Shown: piece by piece, positions 9,930 through 21,145 of the stretch
How the letters are laid out: each line of letters begins with the position of its first letter
How positions within the stretch are numbered: the stretch's first letter is position 1
Source: Mycolicibacter sinensis
GTDB taxonomy: Bacteria > Actinomycetota > Actinomycetes > Mycobacteriales > Mycobacteriaceae
Direction of reading: 5' to 3'
NCBI RefSeq assembly: GCF_001667375.1
Contig: NZ_LZIN01000105.1
Coordinates: 62,001 to 126,000, forward strand
Length of the DNA stretch: 64,000 nucleotides
Position numbers and translations under genes: made by a program
The notes under the pieces: model-generated
The model's database searches: none
Told to the model about the DNA's origin: nothing
Seen by the model: only the letters and a program-made list of their open reading frames with translations

Positions 9930-10874
9930 ATGCGCGATCAGTGGAGCCGACGCGGCTTCTTAGGTCTATGCGCCACCGCGGGCGTAGCGTGGCTGGCCGC
10001 TTGTTCGTCGGACAGGCCCGATGACGCCGGCGCCCCGGGCCCGGTGACCATCACCCACCTGTTCGGCGAGACCACCGTGCCCGAACCACCCCAGCGGGTG
10101 GTCTGCGCGGGCTACACCGGGCAGGACGACCTGCTGGCGCTGGGTGTCGTACCGGTCGCCGTCACCGCCTGGTTCGGCGACCAGCCCTTCGCGGTGTGGC
10201 CCTGGGCGCAGCAGCGCCTCGGTGACGCCAAACCCGCGGTGCTCAACTTGGACAACGGGATTGACATCGATCGGATCGCCGAGCTCAAGCCGGATCTGAT
10301 CATCGCGACGAACGCCGGGGTGGACGCCGACACCTATCAGAAGCTGTCGGCGATCGCGCCGACCGTGCCGCAGTCCGGCGGCGACGCCTTCTTCGAGCCG
10401 TGGAAAACTCAGGCCAACGCGATCGGCACAGCGGTACACCAGGGCGCCCAGATGCGGTCGCTCATCGACGGCGTCGACGCGAAGTTCGCCGACGTCGCCG
10501 CCGCGCACCCCGGCTTCAAAGACAAGAAGGTGCTGTTGCTGGCGGGCCGCCTCGAGAGCGGCAACCTCACCGCGAGCACCGGGTGGCGCACCGAGTTCCT
10601 CTCCCGGATGGGACTGACCGTCGCCGATACCCCGGCGGTCATCGAGCATGACCGGCGCGGCGCCGCCCTCGCCGCCGCCGACGTGCTGATCTGGACCACC
10701 GAGAACGACGACGAACGCCGGGCGCTGCTGGACGATCCCGACATCGCCGGGTGTGAATCGCGCAGCGTCTTCACCACCGGGGATCAGGCCGCGGCGATCG
10801 CCTTCGCCTCCCCGCTGAGCTACCCCCTGGTGGCCCAGCAGTTGCCGGGTCCGATCGCCAAAATCCTCGGCTAG
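9930..10874 (+). CDS. fecB2: Iron-siderophore ABC transporter substrate-binding lipoprotein, FecB2-like
   Basis: This 314-residue periplasmic-binding protein of the FecB/FhuD type should capture a ferric siderophore or haem-type ligand outside the membrane. The N terminus has a twin-arginine motif (SRRGFLG, residues 6-12) and a lipobox ending at Cys25 (LAAC), so it is probably a Tat-exported lipoprotein. The ligand-binding fold has two lobes, seen as VVCAGYTGQDDLLALGVVPVAV and IAELKPDLIIATN. Its position between oplA and the pxpB/pxpC pair matches Rv0265c (FecB2). No permease or ATPase gene lies nearby, so it must work with a transporter encoded elsewhere. Confidence 0.88.
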   Translation: MRDQWSRRGFLGLCATAGVAWLAACSSDRPDDAGAPGPVTITHLFGETTVPEPPQRVVCAGYTGQDDLLALGVVPVAVTAWFGDQPFAVWPWAQQRLGDAKPAVLNLDNGIDIDRIAELKPDLIIATNAGVDADTYQKLSAIAPTVPQSGGDAFFEPWKTQANAIGTAVHQGAQMRSLIDGVDAKFADVAAAHPGFKDKKVLLLAGRLESGNLTASTGWRTEFLSRMGLTVADTPAVIEHDRRGAALAAADVLIWTTENDDERRALLDDPDIAGCESRSVFTTGDQAAAIAFASPLSYPLVAQQLPGPIAKILG

Positions 10875-10963
10875 CGGCCCAACTCTGCGCGTTTGGTAAG
10901 GCCGCTCTGGCATAGCCCGCAGAATTGTGGCCTGGATCACTTTCCATGGCTACGGTCGGAGAT

Positions 10964-11623
10964 ATGAGCACGGCATTGGATTTCACTGATCGCACCCAAA
11001 CCGACAGGATCCTCGACTACGGCGACTGCGCACTGCTGTTGCAGTTCGGCCGCACCGCCGAGGTACTGGCCTGGACCTCGGCGCTGAGCGCCGCGGCGCT
11101 GCCCGGGGTCGTCGACATCGTGCCGGCATCGCACACCGTGCTGGTGAAGCTGGCCGACCCCGGCTACCAGGCCGATATCCGGCGCCGGCTGGCCAAGCTG
11201 ACCGTCGACTCCGGCGAGATCCAGACCACGCCACCCGACACCGCCGTCGACGTGACGATCGATGTGGTCTACGACGGCCCCGATCTCACCGAGGTGGCCG
11301 AGCGGACCGGCTTGACCGTTCCCCAGGTGATCAACGCTCATACCGCAACACCCTGGCGGGTGGGATTCGGCGGCTCCACCCCGGGATTCGCCTACTTGAT
11401 CGGCGGCGACCCGCGACTGCAGGTACCGCGCCGCCCCGAATTGCGGGACGCCGTTCCGGCCGGCTCGGTGGCCCTCGCCGGCCAATTCAGCGGCATCTAC
11501 CCGCGCCAGTGGCCAGGCGGCTGGCAGTTGATCGGGCGCACCGACGCCGTGCTGTGGGATCTAAAACGACCAAGCCCAGCGCTGCTCACACCGGGCCTGA
11601 CCGTGCAATTCCGGGCCGCCTGA
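10964..11623 (+). CDS. pxpB: 5-oxoprolinase subunit PxpB (KipI-like)
   Basis: This 219-residue protein is a cyclophilin-like allophanate-hydrolase subunit 1 family member. With PxpC and PxpA the family forms a prokaryotic ATP-dependent 5-oxoprolinase; in Bacillus the homologue KipI inhibits kinase KinA. The signature block [20 protein letters not shown] is present near residues 135-155. The ATG at 10964 has GGAG just two bases upstream. An in-frame ATG at 10946 is an alternative, so the start is uncertain. pxpC follows after 31 bp and the pair corresponds to Rv0264c-Rv0263c. No pxpA gene is seen in the window. Confidence 0.88.
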   Translation: MSTALDFTDRTQTDRILDYGDCALLLQFGRTAEVLAWTSALSAAALPGVVDIVPASHTVLVKLADPGYQADIRRRLAKLTVDSGEIQTTPPDTAVDVTIDVVYDGPDLTEVAERTGLTVPQVINAHTATPWRVGFGGSTPGFAYLIGGDPRLQVPRRPELRDAVPAGSVALAGQFSGIYPRQWPGGWQLIGRTDAVLWDLKRPSPALLTPGLTVQFRAA

Positions 11624-14811
<3,188 letters not shown>

Positions 14812-15711
14812 GGGTCAGCTCTCTCGGCAGCGGCTTAAAGCCGTTGGCGCAAAGCACTGCCGGAACTCGTGCGGCGTGAATCCAACTCCATGACGGGAGG
14901 ACGGAAATACGGGTGCGGGACGGACCACCGTATGATAGTCGTTACGGCGGCGGCTGCCACTTAAACGCGGTTACCGTGAAATCTGCACGGCAAGTGTGAA
15001 CACCGAACGCCCGGCCGACACGACCGATTAACCCCGGCCCGGGCCGGTATCTTGGCCATCAGCGTCGATGCCAGCCGGGCAGGAACATCGGCGCTCCAGG
15101 ACGCAGGGCTTAGGCACCGATGCCGCATTCCCAGAAAATTGGCAGCTGCATTCACAGCAGACTGGCAGCTCCTATTGCTTCCCGATAGTCGGAATCGGGA
15201 TTGCGCCATCCGCAGGCAGCACATTTGACCTGCTGACCAGCCGGTTGTAGCCCCCGGTTCGGGCATCGGTGATCCGGTGGCGATGACGGCGTTGATCTCG
15301 GGCCAGCAGGTGCAGGCGGTGCCGGGTCAGGTGCGCATCCCCGTCCGCGTGATGGTGGACAGCAGCGTGCAAAATTCCTCCCTGGCGAGCCCCACCGACC
15401 GGATCTGCGCACTGGAGTCCTCATCGGCGATAGCGTTCCAGATCACAGCGAAACACTTGCGAGACAGCCGGTCTCGCGCCTCAGCTGTCGGCTCCGGTTA
15501 CCTCATCCTGGCTCGACTTTGCGTCTACGCCGCCAGCCTTCCGTCTCGAACATGCCGCAGGCCAAAACGAGAAGCAGGACGTCACCACAACCTCATCCGA
15601 GCCGAGCTTCTTCCGGTCGCGGCCCTCACAGCAAATCAGTACCCTGCACGGGAGCTGTCGGCCAGCCTCGAGAAGTAATCTGGCCCGCTGGATACTGACT
15701 CGGGAGACCCA
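14812..15711. other. 900-bp intergenic region between the SulP and SbtA genes
   Basis: No intact gene is supported here. The central part (15175-15467, listed separately) holds a decayed transposase fragment on the minus strand. The flanks, 14812-15174 and 15468-15711, must contain the divergent promoters of the SulP and SbtA genes. They are less GC-rich than the coding DNA around them. I see no clear operator, terminator or terminal inverted repeat in them. Confidence 0.6.
15175..15467 (-). pseudogene. Decayed ISL3-family transposase, C-terminal fragment
   Basis: Reading the minus strand in switching frames gives a run of pieces that match the C-terminal part of ISL3-type transposases: FAVIWNAIADEDSSAQIRSV with AREE, then DGDAHLTRHRLHLLA, then WPEINAVIATG, then ITDARTGGYNRLV, then QVKCAACGWRNPDSDYRE. 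The order is that of the family, where the typical end is TNARTEGxNRLVKxVKRxAxGFRN. Each join needs a single-base change or a small deletion, and about 20 codons are missing between the LLA and WPEI pieces. The N-terminal half and the inverted repeats are gone. It lies between two acquired transporter genes and probably marks an old insertion event. Confidence 0.75.
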
Positions 15712-16926
15712 ATGCTGTTTGAGTTCTGGCATAACTTCACGCACAACCTCTTCAAGCCACTGCTCCTCTTCTTCTACATGGGTTTCCTGATTCCCCTGCT
15801 GAAGATCCAGTTCGAGTTCCCCTACGTGCTGTATCAGGGTTTGACGCTGTACCTGCTGCTGGCGATCGGATGGCGCGGCGGTGAGGAGCTCGCCACCATC
15901 GACTCCTCGAGCATCGCCCAGGTCCTGGGCTTCATCGTGCTGGGGTTCGTCACCAACCTGATCATCGGATTCGTCGCCTATGGGCTGTTGACCCGGATGA
16001 CGAAGATGCGACGAGTCGACCGGGCCACCGTGGCCGGCTATTACGGCTCGGATTCGGCCGGCACCTTCGCCACCTGCCTGGGCGTACTGGCCGCGTTGGA
16101 CATCGCCTTCGACGCCTACATGCCGGTGATGCTGGCCATCATGGAGATCCCGGGCTGCATCGTGGCGCTGCTGCTGGTGGCGCGGTTGCGTGAGCGCGGG
16201 ATGGATCCGGTGGGCAACATGCCCGACGAGCCGGGCTACAACCCGAAAGCTCGTCTCGAACTGGTCACCGCCGCCCAGGCGCAGCAGCCCCAGACCCGGC
16301 GTGAGCTCGAGGTCGAGGCGGAACTGGAGATCTCGCTGGAGAAGCGCGACCACCCAGATCCGGTCGAGGTGAACCCGACGGTGGCGACTGCTCCGGTCAG
16401 CGGAACGCTACTTCGTGAAGTCCTGCTCAACCCGGGGCTGTACCTGCTCTTCGGCGGAATCCTCATCGGCTTCATCGGCCGGCTGCAAGGCGCCTCGGTC
16501 ATCGAGGACGGCGACCACGTCTTCGTCACGGCGTTCCAGGGCATGCTGTGCCTGTTCCTGCTCGAGATGGGCATGACGGCATCCCGCAAACTCAAGGATC
16601 TGCGGAGCGCGGGACGCGGCTTGATCGCGTTCGGATTACTGGCCCCGAATCTCTTTGCCGTAGCCGGAATTTTCATCATCCACACTTACTCGCAACTCAC
16701 CGGGACCCACTTCGAGACGGGCAGCTACGTACTGTTCGCCGTGCTCTGCGGTGCGGCGTCGTATATCGCTGTCCCTGCGGTGCAACGGATTGCGATCCCA
16801 GAGGCCAGCCCGACGGTGCCGCTCGCCGCATCGCTGGGGCTGACGTTCTCCTACAACGTGACGATCGGCATTCCGCTCTATCTTCAGATCACTCATGCTG
16901 TCAACAGCTGGCTACCGGTCGGCTGA
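15712..16926 (+). CDS. SbtA-family sodium-dependent bicarbonate transporter
   Basis: This 404-residue integral membrane protein belongs to the SbtA family (PF05982). The prototype is the high-affinity sodium-bicarbonate symporter of cyanobacteria. Two repeats of about five membrane helices flank a hydrophilic cytoplasmic loop (about residues 163-230), as in SbtA. Family-typical stretches are AGYYGSDSAGTFATCLG in the first half and LFLLEMGMTASRKL with AAVPA-type YIAVPAVQRIAIPEASPTVP in the second. It is divergent from the SulP gene, so two putative anion/bicarbonate importers sit together. No SbtB-type PII protein or carbonic anhydrase gene is seen here. The gene is not part of the M. tuberculosis backbone at this position. 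Confidence 0.87.
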   Translation: MLFEFWHNFTHNLFKPLLLFFYMGFLIPLLKIQFEFPYVLYQGLTLYLLLAIGWRGGEELATIDSSSIAQVLGFIVLGFVTNLIIGFVAYGLLTRMTKMRRVDRATVAGYYGSDSAGTFATCLGVLAALDIAFDAYMPVMLAIMEIPGCIVALLLVARLRERGMDPVGNMPDEPGYNPKARLELVTAAQAQQPQTRRELEVEAELEISLEKRDHPDPVEVNPTVATAPVSGTLLREVLLNPGLYLLFGGILIGFIGRLQGASVIEDGDHVFVTAFQGMLCLFLLEMGMTASRKLKDLRSAGRGLIAFGLLAPNLFAVAGIFIIHTYSQLTGTHFETGSYVLFAVLCGAASYIAVPAVQRIAIPEASPTVPLAASLGLTFSYNVTIGIPLYLQITHAVNSWLPVG

Positions 16927-17108
16927 CAACCTGACGAATTCGGCTGCGCGCACACGCAATAGGTGACGCGGCCCACACCGGCGAACCCCTCCAACGCTTT
17001 TACAGGTTCTACACCGCAAGCTGCCAGTTCGGATCGGTATGTTCTCACGGCGGCCCCTCGCGACGGATCAGCACGGCGACGGTGACCGGAGAGCACGAGG
17101 AGAGTTCA

Positions 17109-18515
17109 ATGACGCCCACCCATCTCAGCGAATTCGACCCAGAGGACTGTGCGGCTTGGGAAAGCGGCAACAAGGTCGTCGCACGACGTAATCTGATCTG
17201 GTCGACGGCGACCATGCACGTCGCCTTCTCGATCTGGTCGCTGTGGTCGGTGGTCGTGCTGTTCATGCCCGAGTCGGTCTACGGCATCAAAGCGGGTGAC
17301 AAGCTGCTGCTCGCGGCGGTCGCCACCCTGGTCGGTGCGTGTGCGCGGATTCCGTACGTGGCGGCCACCGCCAAATTCGGTGGTCGCGACTGGGCGGTGT
17401 CCTCATCGCTGATTCTGCTGATTCCCACCGTCGGTACGCTGTTGCTGCTGGTCAACCCCGGTCAACCGCTGTGGATGTACCTGGTGTGTGCGGCCCTGAC
17501 CGGCCTCGGCGGCGGAAATTACGCAGCGTCGCTGGCCAACGTCGACGCGTTCTACCCGCAGCGCCTCAAGGGCGTCGCACTCGGGCTCTGCGGCGGTATC
17601 GGCAACCTCGGTGTGGCGGCGATCCAGCTGGTCGGACTGCTGGTGCTCTCCACCCTCGGCAACACCAAGCCTGAGCTGGTCTGCGGCGTCTACCTGGTGC
17701 TGCTCGCCCTGGTCGGAATCGGCGCCGCCCTGCGGATGGACAACCTCGACCACGGCGCGAAAGAGGTGGGCAGCATCCGGTCGATCCTGTCGATCCCGGA
17801 CAGCTGGGTCGTCTCGCTGTTGTATTGCGCAGCCTTCGGTTCCTTCATCGGCTTCGCCTTCGCCTTCGCCCAGGTGCTGCACGTCACATTCGAGGAGACC
17901 GGCCACAGCCCCGCCGAAGCCTCGCTGTACGCCGCGCGAATCGCCTTCCTGGGACCGCTGTTGGGCGCCTTGTCGCGCATCTACGGGGGCCGGGTAGCGG
18001 ACCGGCGCGGAGGCGGGCGGGTCACTTTCGTCGTCTTCGTCGGAATGATCCTGGCCGCCGCAGTACTGGCTGTCACCAGCACGATCGACGACCGCACCCC
18101 GGGCACGGTGACCTCGACCAGCATTGTGCTCTACATCACCGGATTCATCGCGCTGTTCATCCTGGCCGGGATGGGCAACGGTTCGGTGCTCAAGATGATC
18201 CCGTCGATCTTCGAGGCCCGCAGCCGGTCGCTGGACTGCCCTGAAGGCGAGCGCCGCCACTGGGCTCGTTCGCATTCCGGCGCATTGATCGGGTTCGCCA
18301 CCGCGGTCGGCGCGCTCGGTGGGGTCGCCATCAACCTGACCTTGCGGCAGGCCTGGGCCGCCACGGGCAGCGAGACACCCGCCTTCTGGATCTTCCTCGC
18401 AACGTATTGCGCCGCAGCGGCATTGACCTGGGTGATGTACGTGCGCCGCCCGCCGCGGATGCGGCCCGGCACGAGCCCGCGGGCTCCGCGTGACACCCAG
18501 ACGGTGCCGGTGTGA
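17109..18515 (+). CDS. narK3: Nitrate/nitrite transporter NarK, first copy
   Basis: This 468-residue major-facilitator-superfamily protein of the NarK/NNP group has 12 predicted membrane helices and moves nitrate and/or nitrite across the membrane. The nitrate-signature region GLGGGNYAASLANVDAFYP (helix 5) and the second GMGNGSVLKMIPSIF (helix 11) are intact. The start at 17109 follows GGAG/AGAG. An upstream GTG in frame has no ribosome-binding site. It is a close relative of the second NarK copy at 19726 and corresponds in position to narK3 (Rv0261c). It is followed by the stand-alone winged-helix gene and the sirohydrochlorin chelatase gene, but a GlnR-like array separates it from them. Confidence 0.92.
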   Translation: MTPTHLSEFDPEDCAAWESGNKVVARRNLIWSTATMHVAFSIWSLWSVVVLFMPESVYGIKAGDKLLLAAVATLVGACARIPYVAATAKFGGRDWAVSSSLILLIPTVGTLLLLVNPGQPLWMYLVCAALTGLGGGNYAASLANVDAFYPQRLKGVALGLCGGIGNLGVAAIQLVGLLVLSTLGNTKPELVCGVYLVLLALVGIGAALRMDNLDHGAKEVGSIRSILSIPDSWVVSLLYCAAFGSFIGFAFAFAQVLHVTFEETGHSPAEASLYAARIAFLGPLLGALSRIYGGRVADRRGGGRVTFVVFVGMILAAAVLAVTSTIDDRTPGTVTSTSIVLYITGFIALFILAGMGNGSVLKMIPSIFEARSRSLDCPEGERRHWARSHSGALIGFATAVGALGGVAINLTLRQAWAATGSETPAFWIFLATYCAAAALTWVMYVRRPPRMRPGTSPRAPRDTQTVPV

Positions 18516-18536
18516 CCGAAATCGCCACCGCACCGG

Positions 18537-18574
18537 GCAACGGGTTGGAAATCGTTCGGTAACACCGATGAAAT
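18537..18574 (+). promoter_or_regulatory. Four-half-site GlnR-type operator array
   Basis: GCAAC (18537-18541), GAAAT (18548-18552), GTAAC (18559-18563) and GAAAT (18570-18574) are each separated by exactly 6 bp, giving an 11-bp period over four half-sites. The known actinobacterial GlnR motif is GTnAC-N6-GAAAC repeated with N6. The array ends 22 bp before the ATG of the winged-helix gene and would control that gene and the overlapping sirohydrochlorin chelatase under nitrogen limitation. The match was read by eye and is an inference. Confidence 0.65.
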
Positions 18575-18596
18575 CGGCTGCCGCTAAACCTTATAC

Positions 18597-18902
18597 ATGA
18601 GTACCGTTCAGGCGGCCGGTCATCTCATCACGATTGAGGACGGCCGGGTCTTCGTGGACGGGATGATCAAGCCGGTGTCGCCGGCCGGCCTGGCCACCCT
18701 GCGGGCGTTGGCGCACCGGCCCGGTGTCGTCGTGCCGCGCGAGGCGTTGCGGCGGGCATTACCGGGGCGCGACAGCAGCACACACGCGGTGGACACTGCG
18801 GTGCTTCGGCTGCGAACGGCGTTGGGCGACAGCCAGATCGTCGCCACCGTGGTCAAGCGGGGGTACCGGCTCGCGGTCGATGATCAAGCGGGGGCCGCAT
18901 GA
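18597..18902 (+). CDS. Stand-alone winged-helix DNA-binding protein, remnant of an NnaR-type regulator
   Basis: This 101-residue protein consists only of an OmpR/PhoB-type winged-helix domain. Almost the whole sequence aligns with the C-terminal 95 residues of the HemD-like regulator at 21146. Shared blocks include LSPAG/VSPAG, TLRALAHxPGxVV, THAVxTAVLRLRTALGD and IVATVVKRGYRLAV. The HemD-like domain is missing. Because a NarK copy lies directly upstream, this looks like a duplicated narK-nnaR unit in which the sensor half was deleted. The ATG is preceded by TTATAC, and the stop overlaps the start of the sirohydrochlorin chelatase gene by ATGA, so translation is coupled. It could still bind the NnaR operator, alone or against the full-length protein. 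Confidence 0.85.
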   Translation: MSTVQAAGHLITIEDGRVFVDGMIKPVSPAGLATLRALAHRPGVVVPREALRRALPGRDSSTHAVDTAVLRLRTALGDSQIVATVVKRGYRLAVDDQAGAA

Positions 18903-19615
18903 TTCCCATCCTGGTCGCACACGGCACTCGCCGGCCCGAAGGTGTCGTCATGATCGGTGAACTCGCCGATCGGGTCGGCACATTACTGGCGCAGCCGGTG
19001 CGGGTGGCGTTCGTCGACGTGCTGGGCCCCACCCCGACCGAGGTTCTTTCCGCTGAAGCCGATACCGGCCGCCCAGCCGTCGTCGTGCCGGCCTTCCTGG
19101 CTCGCGGCTATCACGTCCGGGTCGATGTACCCACCCATGTGCTGGCCAGCGGCCACCCTGACGTCACGATGACGCCGAGTCTGGGGCCGGACCTGCGCGT
19201 GGCCGCTGTGGTCGCCGCGCGGCTGGTCGAATCGGGCTGGCGGACAGGAGACTCGGTGGTCCTTGCGGCGGCCGGTTCGTCGGACCCGACGGCGCGGGCC
19301 GACCTCGACCGGGCCGCCCGAATGCTGTCCGGGCTGCTGCGCGCGCACGTCGAGGTGGCGTTCGCCGCCACCGGCACGCCAGGCGTTCGTGACTCAGTGG
19401 CCGCCTTGCGCAGCCGGGGCGCGAGGCGGGTGGCGGTCGCCTCTTACCTGTTGGCAGACGGGCTGTTTCAGCGACGACTGCACGACGCCGGAGCGGATCT
19501 GGTCACCGAGCCACTGGGCGCCCACCCCCTCCTCGTCCGCGTCGTCGCCAACCGGTTCCTCACCGCACAGACTCGGCTTCCGTTGCGATCCGGATCCTTC
19601 GGCGGCGGCCGGTAA
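18899..19615 (+). CDS. Sirohydrochlorin ferrochelatase-like protein (CbiX/SirB family)
   Basis: This 238-residue double-domain chelatase is predicted to insert Fe2+ into sirohydrochlorin to make sirohaem, the cofactor of the nearby nitrite reductase NirB. The N-terminal VAHGTRRP block holds the catalytic His8, and RGYHVRVDVP supplies His72 of the second conserved motif. The second half repeats the fold (AAAGSSDPTARADL) without the His pair, as in SirB/CbiX-long proteins. The start overlaps the stop of the winged-helix gene by four bases. It corresponds to Rv0259c. A cobalt-chelatase role cannot be excluded, but the nitrite-assimilation neighbourhood favours sirohaem. Confidence 0.88.
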   Translation: MIPILVAHGTRRPEGVVMIGELADRVGTLLAQPVRVAFVDVLGPTPTEVLSAEADTGRPAVVVPAFLARGYHVRVDVPTHVLASGHPDVTMTPSLGPDLRVAAVVAARLVESGWRTGDSVVLAAAGSSDPTARADLDRAARMLSGLLRAHVEVAFAATGTPGVRDSVAALRSRGARRVAVASYLLADGLFQRRLHDAGADLVTEPLGAHPLLVRVVANRFLTAQTRLPLRSGSFGGGR

Positions 19616-19725
19616 CCCGGTTTTGAGACAGGTCTCACGCCGGCCTCGCCCGGCCGTGAGCAGAAGTTCACCGGAGGGACATCAGGTGCAGCTTTGCCGT
19701 AACGAATGATTCATACCGTGTCATC

Positions 19726-21114
19726 ATGCCTTCACACGTCATCACCGATTGGGATCCCGAAGACACCGTGGCCTGGGCCGCCGGTAACGACAAGATCGCC
19801 CGGCGCAATCTGATCTGGTCGACCATCGCCGAACACGTCGGCTTCTCGATCTGGTCGATCTGGTCGGTGATGGTGCTGTTCATGCCCGAATCGGTGTACG
19901 GCTTCACCAGCGGTGACAAATTTCTGCTCGCGGCCACCGCTACCCTGGCCGGCGGCGGCCTGCGCATCCCGTACTCGATGGCCACCGCGACGTTCGGCGG
20001 CCGGAACTGGACCATCTTCTCCGCGCTGGTCCTGTTGATCCCGACGGTGTCGATGATGGTTCTGCTGGCTCACCCGGGTCTACCGCTGTGGCCGTATCTG
20101 GTGTGCGCGGTGCTGACCGGTCTCGGTGGCGGCAATTTTGCGGCGTCGATGACCAACGTGAACGCGTTCTACCCCAACCGGCTCAAGGGCTGGGCACTGG
20201 CGGTCAACGCCGGTGGCGGCAACCTCGGGGTGCCGCTGATTCAGCTGGTTGGCTTGGCGGTGCTGGCAACCGCAGGCAATCGCCAACCGCACTGGGTCTG
20301 CGCGATCTACCTGGTGTTCCTCGCGGTCACCGGGATCGGCGCGGCGCTGTTCATGGACAATCTCGCCAATCACAAGGTCGATCTGACCGCGATGCGCTCG
20401 ATTCTACCTGCGGCCGACACGTGGATCATCGCGCTGCTCTACATCGGTACCTTCGGCTCATTCATCGGGTACTCGTTCGCTTTCGGTCAGGTGCTTCAGA
20501 TCAGCTTCGTCGGCAGCGGCCAGAGTCCCGCGCAGGCCTCGCTGCACGCTGCTCAGATCGCCTTTCTCGGACCGCTATTGGGTTCGGTGGCGCGGATCAT
20601 CGGCGGTCGTGTCGCCGACCGCATCGGCGGTGGCCGGGTCACCCTGGCCGCCTTCGGCGGGATGTTCGCCGCCGCCGGGCTGCTCGCCGGTGTCAGCTTC
20701 CTCAACGATCATCGCAGCGGTCCCACGAGCAGCGCCACCATGGTCGGCTTTGTCATCGGCTTCGTAGCGTTGTTCATCGTCTCGGGGATCGGCAATGGTT
20801 CGGTGTACAAGATGATCCCGTCGGTCTTCGAGGCCCGCAGTCACGCACTGGGTCTCAGCGAAAGCGAGCGCCAGCACTGGTCCCGGGCCATGTCGGGGGC
20901 CCTGATCGGATTCGCCGGTGCCATCGGCGCGTTCGGCGGGGTCGGTATCAATCTGGCGCTGCGCCAGTCGTATCTGTCCAGCGGCTCGGCAACGGCGGCA
21001 TTCTGGATCTTCCTGGCCGGCTATGTCGTCGCCGCGGGCTTGACCTGGCTGAGGTATGTGCGCAGCCCGATCCTCACCGTGCAACCTGCCCGGGCCGCTC
21101 TGGCTCCGGCATAA
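19726..21114 (+). CDS. narK3: Nitrate/nitrite transporter NarK, second copy
   Basis: This 462-residue NarK/NNP-type major facilitator has 12 predicted helices. It shares the N-terminal WDPEDxxAWxxGNxxIARRNLIWST pattern, GLGGGNFAASMTNVNAFYP and GIGNGSVYKMIPSVF with the copy at 17109. The two proteins are collinear over the full length and clearly paralogous. This copy is directly followed by the full-length HemD/winged-helix regulator, so it is the better positional equivalent of the narK-nnaR unit. The upstream 110 bp contain a GC-rich dyad but no convincing terminator. ATG start; no strong Shine-Dalgarno is visible, so the transcript may be leaderless or the start imprecise. Confidence 0.92.
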   Translation: MPSHVITDWDPEDTVAWAAGNDKIARRNLIWSTIAEHVGFSIWSIWSVMVLFMPESVYGFTSGDKFLLAATATLAGGGLRIPYSMATATFGGRNWTIFSALVLLIPTVSMMVLLAHPGLPLWPYLVCAVLTGLGGGNFAASMTNVNAFYPNRLKGWALAVNAGGGNLGVPLIQLVGLAVLATAGNRQPHWVCAIYLVFLAVTGIGAALFMDNLANHKVDLTAMRSILPAADTWIIALLYIGTFGSFIGYSFAFGQVLQISFVGSGQSPAQASLHAAQIAFLGPLLGSVARIIGGRVADRIGGGRVTLAAFGGMFAAAGLLAGVSFLNDHRSGPTSSATMVGFVIGFVALFIVSGIGNGSVYKMIPSVFEARSHALGLSESERQHWSRAMSGALIGFAGAIGAFGGVGINLALRQSYLSSGSATAAFWIFLAGYVVAAGLTWLRYVRSPILTVQPARAALAPA

Positions 21115-21145
21115 AAAGGTGGCCACCGCCGCAGCGGGGATGCTC

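Noticed and set aside
15152-15424. Possible zinc ribbon (KCAACGW) on the minus strand, as in TnpB-type proteins
   Set aside because: In context the block is QVKCAACGWRNPDSDYRE, which aligns with the VKRxAxGFRN end of ISL3 transposases, so the two Cys are chance substitutions.
15277-15678. Plus-strand frame of 133 codons in the SulP-SbtA gap
   Set aside because: It is antisense to the ISL3 transposase fossil, which explains the open frame; no family or ribosome-binding site was seen.
19634-19671. Possible GlnR array before the second narK (CTCAC, CTCGC, GTGAG, TTCAC at 11-bp period)
   Set aside because: The spacing fits but two half-sites match poorly, and the same bases form a GC-rich dyad; too weak to list as a site.
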